A stretch of 64,000 bases of DNA from Betaproteobacteria bacterium HGW-Betaproteobacteria-9. GTDB taxonomy: Bacteria; Pseudomonadota; Gammaproteobacteria; Burkholderiales; Burkholderiaceae_C. Location of the stretch: the NCBI GenBank assembly GCA_002842215.1, contig PHCC01000008.1, positions 62,001 through 126,000 of the forward strand, written 5' to 3'. Below are positions 35,254 through 42,767 of this stretch, in pieces. Under the pieces are notes generated by a model, which was not told where the DNA came from, searched no databases, and saw only the letters and a program-made list of their open reading frames with translations. Both the position numbers and the translations under genes were made by a program. Numbering within the stretch: position 1 is the stretch's first letter; every line of letters starts with the position of its first letter.

Positions 35254-35306
35254 ATGATCGGTGAAGGTTGCGAAAATCTAGTGTTTATGCGGCCTCTAGG
35301 CCATCA

Positions 35307-35329
35307 TTCAATTGACCCCAGCTCCACCA
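35307..35329 (+). other. attR core
   Basis: TTCAATTGACCCCAGCTCCA plus CCA repeats the tmRNA 3' end with two changed bases in the middle. Beyond it the host sequence resumes with the original ssrA terminator. Confidence 0.85.
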
Positions 35330-35342
35330 CCTCATCAGAATC

Positions 35343-35375
35343 AGCCACCTGGCCTTGCGGCCCGGTGGCTTTTTC
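35343..35375 (+). terminator. Original host terminator of ssrA, displaced by integration
   Basis: The stem AGCCACCTGGCC/GGCCCGGTGGCT (one mismatch, loop TTGC) is followed by TTTTTCTTTTT. It sits 14 bp after attR, the same spacing at which the element supplies its own terminator after attL. Confidence 0.85.
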
Positions 35376-35416
35376 TTTTTCCGGCGGTACGGATCGTCCG
35401 TGCCGAATGAACCACC

Positions 35417-36169
35417 ATGATGCAGTTGCAGGACATCCTTTTTTCTCAGGGTTTTGGCACGCGCCGCGTTTGTTGCGGCCTGGTGCAACAGGGTCTGGTC
35501 CAGCTGGGCGAGCGACGGCGGGTTTGCGAAGACCCGACCGAAATGCTGGACGAGGGGGGGGTGGTGTTCTGGGTGCAGGGCGAGCGCTGGGAATACCACG
35601 CGCTGGCCTATCTGGTGCTCCACAAGCCGGCGGGAACGGAGTGCTCGCAGAAGCCCAGCACCTACCCCAGCATCTACACCCTGTTGCCTGGCCCTTTGCG
35701 CACGCGCGGTGGAGGTGCCGCTGCGGGCGTGCAAGCGGTGGGGCGCCTGGATCAGGACACCACTGGCTTGCTGCTGCTGTCGGACGACGGCAAGTTCATT
35801 CACCGTCTGACCTCACCGCGGCACCATGTGCCCAAGGTGTACGAGGCACAGCTGAAGCATCCGATCACACCGGATCAGGTGTCGTGCTTGCTGGCGGGCG
35901 TGGTGCTGGATGACGATCCCCGGCCGGTGAAGGCGGCGGCGTGCCGCGCCGTGAGCGAGCACCATTTGCAGCTCACGCTGACCGAGGGCAAATACCACCA
36001 GGTCAAGCGCATGGTGGCCGCTGTGGGCAATCGGGTGGAGGGCTTGCACCGGTCTGCGATCGGCGGATTGCAGCTCACCGACGCACTGGCGCCGGGCCAA
36101 TGGCGCTGGCTCAGTGACGAAGAGGTCGCGGCCCTGACGCTGAAGGTGCCTGCTTCGAAGCCGGCCTGA
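35417..36169 (+). CDS. rsuA: RsuA-family pseudouridine synthase
   Basis: 250 residues. An N-terminal S4-like segment (MQLQDILFSQGFGTRRVCCG) precedes the catalytic domain with GRLDQDTTGLLLLSDDG, whose aspartate is the nucleophile, and GKYHQVKRM. RsuA modifies U516 of 16S rRNA. The length is normal. It could instead be another S4-containing RluB/RluE-type enzyme. It is the first host gene after the integrated element, and the original ssrA terminator lies upstream of it. Confidence 0.85.
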   Translation: MMQLQDILFSQGFGTRRVCCGLVQQGLVQLGERRRVCEDPTEMLDEGGVVFWVQGERWEYHALAYLVLHKPAGTECSQKPSTYPSIYTLLPGPLRTRGGGAAAGVQAVGRLDQDTTGLLLLSDDGKFIHRLTSPRHHVPKVYEAQLKHPITPDQVSCLLAGVVLDDDPRPVKAAACRAVSEHHLQLTLTEGKYHQVKRMVAAVGNRVEGLHRSAIGGLQLTDALAPGQWRWLSDEEVAALTLKVPASKPA

Positions 36170-36178
36170 GCGCGGCGC

Positions 36179-36910
36179 TCAGAGCAGTTCGCCCTTGCGG
36201 CTGTCGAGCGGGACGAGGAACGAGTTGTCCTGCCACTGCGATCCGAGGTCGCTGACCCGGGAGTCGTCCGTGGTGCTGCTGGGCCAAGTGGACAGCGGGC
36301 TGAAATCGCTCTGGCGGTTGCTGCGCTGGCGGGTCAGCGCCGAACGCAGGTTGTTTTGCGCGGCGATCATGGCGCGCTCTTCCTGCTCGCGTTCGCGCAT
36401 GGACTGGGCGGTGGGCGTTTCGCCCAAAAATTCGGCCCGGATCTCTGAAACCGTGGGCAAGGCGCTGGAGCGAACCACCCAGTAAGGCAGGCCACATTGG
36501 GTGAGCAGCGAGTGCTTGAGCAGGCGCGTGCTGCGCGGCAGGGCGTTGCGGCCTGGCACATCCAGGCACCCCACCACACGCCCATCGGACTTGCAGACGG
36601 TGAAAGTGCAATACACGCCGCCGAGCAGCTTGTACCAGTCCATGCCTTTCTCCTTGTCACGCGGCAGTGTGAAGCGGGTGACCGGCAACTTGATCATGAT
36701 GTGGTGATCGTAGAACGCACGAGCCAGCCAATGCCAGACGCGTGCCTCTTCGCTGTTGGCGATGGCTCGGGCGCTCAAGGGCCAGTGCTTGGGGATGCGC
36801 CGACGCGCCTTGGCCTGCCTGGCTTCCCAATAGCGGTGCAGCACGGCGCCCAGTACCAGCAGAGCGGGCACCAGCACGGCCAGCAGCCATGGGTTGTTCC
36901 AAGAGGTCAT
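36179..36910 (-). CDS. Membrane-anchored DUF2726-domain protein
   Basis: About 243 residues starting MTSWNNPWLLAVLVPALLVL, a single N-terminal membrane helix. The cytoplasmic part matches DUF2726 (YKLLGGVYCTFTVCKSDGRV, then GCLDVPGRN), a nuclease-like fold of unknown function. The C-terminal 70 residues are low-complexity Ser/Gln/Arg. The longer frame adds 30 residues before the membrane helix and is less likely. It converges with the rsuA-like gene. Confidence 0.75.
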   Translation of the reverse strand: MTSWNNPWLLAVLVPALLVLGAVLHRYWEARQAKARRRIPKHWPLSARAIANSEEARVWHWLARAFYDHHIMIKLPVTRFTLPRDKEKGMDWYKLLGGVYCTFTVCKSDGRVVGCLDVPGRNALPRSTRLLKHSLLTQCGLPYWVVRSSALPTVSEIRAEFLGETPTAQSMREREQEERAMIAAQNNLRSALTRQRSNRQSDFSPLSTWPSSTTDDSRVSDLGSQWQDNSFLVPLDSRKGELL

Positions 36911-36996
36911 GGTGAAGGAGATCTCAAGTCGAATACGTTGGAATGGTGTGTCAAATGTATATTTTTGATACAGAAGGAGCCACTTTTGTGGTGATA

Positions 36997-37266
36997 TCAC
37001 ACGGGTTTACCGTGAATTCCTTGCGTTTTGCTGGGGCCTTGTGGGGTTGCTGCAGGTTGAATCGTGGTCCGGTACGTCGGTGGGGGCGCCACCTGGGCGC
37101 CCATCTGGCGCTCCTGGGCTTCGCTCTCGACCACCACGCTGGGCTCGCCCGTGACAGGCGGTTGGGTTTTGCCTCGCCGGCTGACCAAGACGGCGCCGAC
37201 CGAGGCACCATCGAGCAGTCGCAGTGCCTGCCAGAAATTGTGCCCGTGGCGGTGGTCCGCGTACAT
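36997..37266 (-). CDS. Possible 89-residue protein
   Basis: Begins MYADHRHGHNFWQALRLLDG and is rich in Gln, Pro and Thr later. The ribosome site is weak and no family is known. It occupies most of the 490-bp space between the DUF2726 and EI24 genes, which otherwise holds nothing I can identify. Confidence 0.35.
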   Translation of the reverse strand: MYADHRHGHNFWQALRLLDGASVGAVLVSRRGKTQPPVTGEPSVVVESEAQERQMGAQVAPPPTYRTTIQPAATPQGPSKTQGIHGKPV

Positions 37267-37400
37267 CCCCCGGAAGGGTGATTCAGGGCGAGGGAGCGAG
37301 AAAGCGCACGACGGCGCTGTTCACGGGATGGCGGCGTGGATCCATGGATGGCCAAGTCCAGCAAGGGCCTGGCGGGTTGAAAGCCTGTATTCTTGTCGCG

Positions 37401-38309
37401 ATGAAACCCATGCTCGATGCGTTCTGGCGCGCCGCGGTGTACTGCATGCATCCGCGGGTGATCGCCCTGTCGTTTCTGCCGCTGATCCTGATGGTGGCAC
37501 TGTCGTTTGGCCTGGGCTTTTTTTTCTGGGAATCCGCGGTTGCCTCCGTGACGGCCTGGCTGGAGGCTTCTGAATTTGTTCAGAGCGCCGTGGGCTGGCT
37601 GGAGCGCGTGGGCATGGGTGCGTTGCGGGAGGCTTTTGGGCCGTTGCTGTTGCTCGTGTTGGCCATTCCCGCGATCGTGGTGCTGTGTCTGCTGCTGGTG
37701 GCCTTGTTGATGACGCCCGCCATGGTCGACCTGGTAGGCAAGCGCCGCTTTCCCGCCATGGATCGCAAACAGGGCGGCTCGCTGATCGTGAGCGTGCTCT
37801 GGTCGCTGGGCTCCACACTGCTGGCGCTGGTCGCGCTGGTGGTGTCGATGCCGCTGTGGCTGGTGCCGCCGCTGGTGTTGATCCTGCCGCCACTGATCTG
37901 GGGCTGGCTCACCTACCGGGTGTTTGCCTTTGATGCGCTGGCGGTGCATGCCAGCGCCCCCGAACGCAAGGCGCTGATCCGGGAGCACCGGGGGAGCTTG
38001 CTGCTGATGGGTATCCTTAGCGGCTATCTGGGCGCCGCCCCCAGCCTGATCTGGGCCTCGGGCGCCATGCTGATCGCCCTGGCCCCGTTGCTGATTCCGG
38101 TCGCGATCTGGATCTACACGCTGGTTTTCGCCTTTGCCTCGCTCTGGTTTGCCCATTTCGCCCTGGCGGCGCTGGAGCGCCTGCGTGCTGCGTCGGCGGT
38201 CGAGGTGCTCGATGCGCTGCCTCGGGAGGGCCTGGAACGGATCGAACCGCTGCCGGATGCACCCGACTCGCCGCCTTTTTTGCCGCCACCCACCTCATCT
38301 GGAAGCTGA
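37401..38309 (+). CDS. EI24-domain integral membrane protein
   Basis: 302 residues from MKPMLDAFWRAAVYCMHPRV. Five or six membrane segments with the EI24/CysZ-like pattern (FLPLILMVALSFGLGFFFW; later LLLMGILSGYLGAAPSLIWA). CysZ proteins import sulfate, and other EI24 proteins have unknown roles. The C terminus ends with a Pro-rich tail. The upstream in-frame extension lacks sense. It is followed 8 bp later by a molybdopterin-binding-domain gene. Confidence 0.82.
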   Translation: MKPMLDAFWRAAVYCMHPRVIALSFLPLILMVALSFGLGFFFWESAVASVTAWLEASEFVQSAVGWLERVGMGALREAFGPLLLLVLAIPAIVVLCLLLVALLMTPAMVDLVGKRRFPAMDRKQGGSLIVSVLWSLGSTLLALVALVVSMPLWLVPPLVLILPPLIWGWLTYRVFAFDALAVHASAPERKALIREHRGSLLLMGILSGYLGAAPSLIWASGAMLIALAPLLIPVAIWIYTLVFAFASLWFAHFALAALERLRAASAVEVLDALPREGLERIEPLPDAPDSPPFLPPPTSSGS

Positions 38310-38317
38310 ACACCGTC

Positions 38318-39148
38318 ATGTCTTCGAGCGAACCCGCAGGGCCATCCTTTGGCCTGATCATCATTGGCGACGAAATCCTCTCGGGCAAGCGGGCCGACAA
38401 ACACCTGCCCAAGGTGATCGAGCTGTTGCAGGCGCGGGGCCTTTCGCTGTCCTGGGCGCGCTGCCTGGGGGACGAGCGACCCCGCATCACCGCGGCCCTG
38501 CGCGAAGCCTTTGTCTCATCTGATGTGGTTTTTTCCTGTGGCGGTATTGGTGCAACGCCCGACGACCACACGCGCCAGTGCGCGGCCGCGGCGCTGGGGT
38601 GCGATCTGGCCCTGCATCCTCAGGCCCGGACGCTCATTGAGCAGCGCATGCGCGATCTTGCGCAGGAGCGCGGTGACGTTTACAACCCGGAACGCCCCGA
38701 TAACGTGCACCGCTTCAACATGGGCGTCTTCCCGGTGGGTGCCAGCATCATCGACAACCCGTACAACCGGATTCCGGGTTTTTCCTGCGACGGCCCGGGC
38801 GGGGGCGCGGTGCACTTTGTCCCCGGCTTTCCGGTGATGGCCTGGCCCATGATCGAAGCGGTGCTCGACCAGCGCTACGCCCATCTGCATCGAACGGGTC
38901 GTTGGCAGGAACGTTCGGTGGTGGTCATGGGCGCCATGGAAGCCACGCTCACGCCGCTGATGGAGCAGATCGAGCGGCGGCATCCCGTCAAGGTGTTCAG
39001 TCTGCCCAGCGTGGACCACCCGGTTTTCGGTCGCCATATCGAACTCGGGGTGAAAGGGGAGCCCTCGGCGGTGTCCACGGCATTCAACGACTTGCTGACC
39101 GGTCTGCGCGCCCACGATGCCCAATTGGGCCCCGAAATGGTGCGTTGA
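38318..39148 (+). CDS. Molybdopterin-binding (MoaB/CinA N-terminal) domain protein
   Basis: 276 residues. The MoCF-type fold is shown by LIIIGDEILSGKRADKHLPK and SCGGIGATPDDHT. The C-terminal half resembles the N-terminal domain of CinA (HFVPGFPVMAWPM) but lacks the nicotinamide deamidase domain. Such short proteins are common in betaproteobacteria. The role may lie in pyridine-nucleotide damage repair or molybdopterin metabolism. Confidence 0.82.
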   Translation: MSSSEPAGPSFGLIIIGDEILSGKRADKHLPKVIELLQARGLSLSWARCLGDERPRITAALREAFVSSDVVFSCGGIGATPDDHTRQCAAAALGCDLALHPQARTLIEQRMRDLAQERGDVYNPERPDNVHRFNMGVFPVGASIIDNPYNRIPGFSCDGPGGGAVHFVPGFPVMAWPMIEAVLDQRYAHLHRTGRWQERSVVVMGAMEATLTPLMEQIERRHPVKVFSLPSVDHPVFGRHIELGVKGEPSAVSTAFNDLLTGLRAHDAQLGPEMVR

Positions 39149-39154
39149 AAAACT

Positions 39155-39196
39155 GCGCTACTTTGGTGCCTTGTTTTTTATGCACTTGTTTGGTGC
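39155..39196 (+). promoter_or_regulatory. Two NtrC-binding sites upstream of glnA
   Basis: GCACTTGTTTGGTGC (39182-39196) is a perfect GCAC-N7-GTGC dyad with a central pattern like the E. coli glnA site. GCGCTACTTTGGTGC (39155-39169) differs by one base. They are 27 bp apart and about 155-180 bp upstream of the sigma-54 promoter, a normal enhancer arrangement. Confidence 0.78.
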
Positions 39197-39350
39197 TTAC
39201 TGTTGAGGTTCCTGGCGCCGCCTCGATACAAGGGTGCTGGGTGGTGTTGACAGAGGCCGTCCGGGCCATGGTGGTTCGGGTCGCCTGCGCCATAATGGCC
39301 GGCCGCGTGCGAACCAGGTTTGTGGGTCCGTCATCCAGCGGGTCGATAAA

Positions 39351-39367
39351 TGGCACAAAAACTGCTT
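39351..39367 (+). promoter_or_regulatory. Sigma-54 promoter of glnA
   Basis: TGGCACAAAAACTGCTT has GG and GC exactly ten bases apart (-24/-12 type), about 50 bp before the glnA start. With the NtrC sites upstream it explains nitrogen control of glnA. Confidence 0.88.
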
Positions 39368-39416
39368 CACACCAGCGTCGTATCTATTTCCACCTACCAA
39401 GTAACAGGAGTATTTG

Positions 39417-40832
39417 ATGGCCAAGACCGTCGCAGACGTGATGCAAATGGTGAAAGACAACGAGGTCAAATTCGTTGACTTCCGTTTCACCGACACCCGC
39501 GGTGCGCAGCAGCACACCACCGTGCCCGTCTCGCATTTCGACGAGGACAAGTTCATTTCGGGCCACGCTTTTGATGGTTCGTCCATCGCGGGCTGGAAGG
39601 GCATCGAAGCCTCGGACATGCAACTGGTTCCCGATCCGAACACGGCCAATATCGACCCGTTCTACGAAGAAACGACGCTGATCCTGACCTGCGACGTGAT
39701 CGAGCCCGCCGACGGCAAGGCCTACGACCGCGATCCCCGTTCCATCGCCAAGCGCGCCGAGGCTTACCTCAAGTCCACCGGCCTGGGCGACACCGCCTTC
39801 TTCGGACCGGAACCCGAGTTCTTCCTGTTCGACGGCGTGCGCTGGAGCACCGCTCCGGGCCACACCTTCTACGAAATCGAAGAGTACGAAGCGCCGTGGA
39901 ACAAGGGTGCCAAGCTTGAAGGTGGCAACCGTGGCCACCGTCCCACCGTCAAGGGCGGCTACTTCCCCGTGCCTCCGGTCGACAGCACGCAAGACATGCG
40001 CGCCGAGATGTCCCTGATCCTCGAATCGTTGGGCATCCCGGTCGAAGTGTTCCACCACGAAGTGGCGGGCGCTGGCCAGAACGAAATCGGCACCCGCTTC
40101 AGCACCCTGGTGCAGCGCGCCGACTGGACCGTCCTGCAGAAGTACGTGGTGCACAACGTCGCCAACGCCTACGGCAAGACCGCGACCTTCATGCCCAAGC
40201 CCTACGCCGGTGACAACGGTTCCGGCATGCACGTGCACCAGTCGGTCTGGAAAGACGGCAAGAACCTGTTCGCTGGTGACGGCTATGCCGGCCTCTCCGA
40301 ATTCGCGCTGTACTACATCGGCGGCATCATCAAGCACGCCCGTGCCCTGAACGCCATCACCAATCCCGGCACCAACAGCTACCGTCGTCTGGTGCCGCAC
40401 TTCGAAGCGCCGGTGAAGCTGGCCTACTCGGCCAAGAACCGCTCGGCATCGATCCGCATCCCTTACGTTGCGAACCCCAAAGGTCGTCGCGTGGAAGCCC
40501 GCTTCCCCGATCCACTGATGAACCCCTACCTGGGCTTCTCGGCCCTGCTGATGGCCGGTCTGGACGGCGTGGAAAACAAGATCCATCCGGGCGAAGCCGC
40601 CACCAAGGATCTCTACCACCTGCCGCCGGAAGAAGACAAGTTGGTGCCAACCGTCTGCCACAGCCTCGACATGGCGCTGGAGTATCTGGACAAGGACCGC
40701 GCCTTCCTGACCAAGGGTGGTGTGTTCACCGACTCCATGCTCGACGCCTACATCGAGCTGAAGACGGCCGAAGTCAACCGCGGCCGCATCGAAGTGGCAC
40801 CGGTCGAATACGACATGTACTACAGCCTGTGA
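39417..40832 (+). CDS. glnA: Glutamine synthetase type I
   Basis: 471 residues with all class I landmarks: [17 protein letters not shown], the glutamate/ATP region [38 protein letters not shown], and the adenylylation-loop tyrosine in [10 protein letters not shown]. It forms glutamine from glutamate, ammonia and ATP as a dodecamer. AACAGGAG precedes the ATG. The sigma-54/NtrC control region lies upstream and ntrB-ntrC downstream. Confidence 0.97.
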   Translation: MAKTVADVMQMVKDNEVKFVDFRFTDTRGAQQHTTVPVSHFDEDKFISGHAFDGSSIAGWKGIEASDMQLVPDPNTANIDPFYEETTLILTCDVIEPADGKAYDRDPRSIAKRAEAYLKSTGLGDTAFFGPEPEFFLFDGVRWSTAPGHTFYEIEEYEAPWNKGAKLEGGNRGHRPTVKGGYFPVPPVDSTQDMRAEMSLILESLGIPVEVFHHEVAGAGQNEIGTRFSTLVQRADWTVLQKYVVHNVANAYGKTATFMPKPYAGDNGSGMHVHQSVWKDGKNLFAGDGYAGLSEFALYYIGGIIKHARALNAITNPGTNSYRRLVPHFEAPVKLAYSAKNRSASIRIPYVANPKGRRVEARFPDPLMNPYLGFSALLMAGLDGVENKIHPGEAATKDLYHLPPEEDKLVPTVCHSLDMALEYLDKDRAFLTKGGVFTDSMLDAYIELKTAEVNRGRIEVAPVEYDMYYSL

Positions 40833-40891
40833 TTCTCGTCCCGGCTTGACCGGACGGGTTTTCAGCGGTCCACGGATCATGTGGATGCCAA

Positions 40892-40921
40892 AAAAAGGGA
40901 CGGCCAAAGCCGTCCCTTTTT
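40892..40921 (+). terminator. Terminator after glnA
   Basis: GGGACGGC/GCCGTCCC stem with loop CAAA, A-run before and T-run after, about 60 bp past the glnA stop. The flanking A and T runs could make it work in both directions. Confidence 0.88.
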
Positions 40922-41035
40922 GCATGGAGTGCGGCAATTTCGCCACCCCGTCACCGCGTATGGGCACTTTCACGGGCAATCTGGGTCATACTAAAAAGTG
41001 CACTGACCAGAGTCCCCCGAGACGGAGAAGCCGAT

Positions 41036-41581
41036 TTGTCGACCTTGAATCCCACCCACATGATTCGCGGGCTCGTTGCCTGTCTGGCCGGGCTGTGCCT
41101 GGTTCCAGCGCAGGCGCAGGAGCGCATCTACCGCTGCGGCAACGAGTACACCAACAACGCCGAAGTGGCCAAGAGCCGGGGCTGCAAGCTCATGGAAGGG
41201 GGCAACATCACCGTCATCCAGGGGCCTGCGCCACAGCGCACGGTCGCGCCCAGTGCGCCGCGGTCCAGCAGCACACCGGGGCGCAACGGCGACACCCGCA
41301 CCGATTCGGCCGAGCAGCGCGCGCGCGACAGCGACGCGCGCGCCATTCTGGAAGCCGAACTCCGCCGGGCCGAGGAGCGCCTGGCCGAGGCGAAGAAGGC
41401 CTATGCCGATGGCGAGCCGGAGAAACAAGGCATCGAATCGCGCAACTACCAGCGCTATCTGGATCGCGTTGCCGAGCTCAAAGCCGCACTGGCACGTGCC
41501 GAGAGCGACGTGACCAGCATCCGCAATGAGCTCAACCGGCACAGTGGTGCCGGGACACCGGCCGGTAATACCGCAAAATAG
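41036..41581 (+). CDS. Exported DUF4124-like coiled-coil protein
   Basis: 181 residues from a TTG start (ATG at 41060 gives a shorter signal peptide). Signal sequence MIRGLVACLAGLCLVPAQAQ is followed by ERIYRCGNEYTNNAEVAKSR, the DUF4124-like motif. The C-terminal half is a charged coiled coil. Proteins of this type commonly sit between glnA and ntrB in Comamonadaceae as I remember it; the function is unknown. Confidence 0.72.
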   Translation: MSTLNPTHMIRGLVACLAGLCLVPAQAQERIYRCGNEYTNNAEVAKSRGCKLMEGGNITVIQGPAPQRTVAPSAPRSSSTPGRNGDTRTDSAEQRARDSDARAILEAELRRAEERLAEAKKAYADGEPEKQGIESRNYQRYLDRVAELKAALARAESDVTSIRNELNRHSGAGTPAGNTAK

Positions 41582-41586
41582 GTGGC

Positions 41587-42723
41587 TTGAAAAAGCCCAC
41601 CACACTCCCCCTCTCGACCCGCTTCGAAGCGGCCCCACCGGCAGAGCACGACGCGGTCCGTGCGTCCCCACCCACGAGCCGGTTCCAGTCGCTTGACCTG
41701 CTGGCCACGCTCGTGGCCGTCGTCGCGGCTGATGGCGCCGTGCTGTATGCGAACACCGCACTCGAAGATGCGCTGGGCATGTCCCGGCGCAGCATCACCG
41801 GTTCGCGCTTGCAGGACTGTTTCACCGAGCCCACGCTGCTGCAAAGCGCCTTGAGCGGTGCCCGCGGCAACGAGTTTGCGGCATTGCGCTACGACACCTG
41901 GCTCAAGCGCGCCACCCACGAGCCTCTGCCGGTGCACGTGGTGGTGGCGCAGACCGAAGTGCCTGGCGAAGTCATCGTGGAGCTGTTGCCGCTGGAGCTG
42001 CAGACCCGCCAGGAGCGCGAGGAGCGCCTGATCGACCAGGCCCAGGCCAACAAGGAGCTGATCCGCAACCTGGCGCACGAGATCAAGAACCCGCTGGGCG
42101 GCATCCGGGGCGCCGCGCAGTTGCTGCAGATGGAGCTCGAATCCAAAGAGCTGATCGAATACACCCAGGTCATCATCCACGAGGCCGACCGCCTGCAGTC
42201 GCTGGTGGACCGCCTGCTGGCGCCGCACCGCCGGCCGCATGTGGTGGGAGATGTGAACATCCACGAAGTCTGCGAGCGCGTGCGTTCGCTGATCGTGGCA
42301 GAGTTTCCCAGAGGGCTGAAGGTGGTGCGTGACTACGACATTTCCATCCCCGAGTTTCGCGGCGACCGCGAGCAGCTCATCCAGGCGGTGCTCAACATCG
42401 CGCACAACGCGGCGCAGGCGCTGGGCGAACGCATCGCCGCAGGTGATGGACAGATCATTCTGAGGACGCGTGTCGGCCGGCAAGTGACCTTCGGCAAGCA
42501 GCGTTATCGGCTGGCACTGGAATTGCATGTCATCGACAACGGGCCTGGCGTTCCAGACTCGATCAAGGACCGCATTTTTTTCCCGCTGGTGTCGGGACGC
42601 GATGGTGGTTCGGGTCTCGGACTCACGCTGGCTCAAACCTTTGTCCAGCAGCACCATGGCCTGATCGAGTGTGAGAGCGTACCGGGTCACACGGATTTCA
42701 AATTGCTGATTCCGTTGCCGTGA
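41587..42723 (+). CDS. ntrB: Nitrogen regulation sensor kinase NtrB
   Basis: 378 residues from a TTG start. An N-terminal PAS domain (about 30-140) is followed by the H-box NLAHEIKNPLGGIRGAAQLL and the ATPase domain with NIAHNAAQAL (N-box) and VIDNGPGVPD and GGSGLGLTLA (G-boxes). No membrane segments, as expected of cytoplasmic NtrB. It phosphorylates or dephosphorylates NtrC under PII control. The ntrC gene follows after 44 bp. Confidence 0.94.
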   Translation: MKKPTTLPLSTRFEAAPPAEHDAVRASPPTSRFQSLDLLATLVAVVAADGAVLYANTALEDALGMSRRSITGSRLQDCFTEPTLLQSALSGARGNEFAALRYDTWLKRATHEPLPVHVVVAQTEVPGEVIVELLPLELQTRQEREERLIDQAQANKELIRNLAHEIKNPLGGIRGAAQLLQMELESKELIEYTQVIIHEADRLQSLVDRLLAPHRRPHVVGDVNIHEVCERVRSLIVAEFPRGLKVVRDYDISIPEFRGDREQLIQAVLNIAHNAAQALGERIAAGDGQIILRTRVGRQVTFGKQRYRLALELHVIDNGPGVPDSIKDRIFFPLVSGRDGGSGLGLTLAQTFVQQHHGLIECESVPGHTDFKLLIPLP

Positions 42724-42767
42724 AACCGAAACAACAACGCCTCGCCTGACGAAGGGAACACGAACAC

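Larger units (their letters stand above)
34893..35306. other. Non-coding right end of the element
   Basis: No gene is seen. It contains a dyad at 34953-34978, inverted iterons at 35037-35153, a hairpin with T run at 35069-35098 and an arm-like site at 35230-35253. Confidence 0.65.
18981..35329. mobile_element. Integrated phage-satellite-like element in ssrA
   Basis: A 16.3-kb insertion bounded by attL and attR. It has a P4-type integrase, an AlpA regulator, a primase-helicase, iterons at both ends, a cos-like site and a small-terminase-like gene, but no capsid, portal, large terminase, tail tube, baseplate or lysis gene that I can recognise. That combination is the signature of P4-like and PICI satellites, which parasitise helper phages. 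Unusually, it carries a full-length tape measure gene. All genes are on the plus strand, several with four-base overlaps. I see no transposase, conjugation gene or obvious disruption, so it may be functional. Confidence 0.8.

Noticed and set aside
39247..39296. TTGACA plus CATAAT as a second sigma-70 promoter for glnA
   Set aside because: The two hexamers are 38 bp apart, far too wide to act together.
39384..40979. 531-residue open frame opposite glnA
   Set aside because: Shadow of glnA; also runs across the glnA promoter region and terminator.
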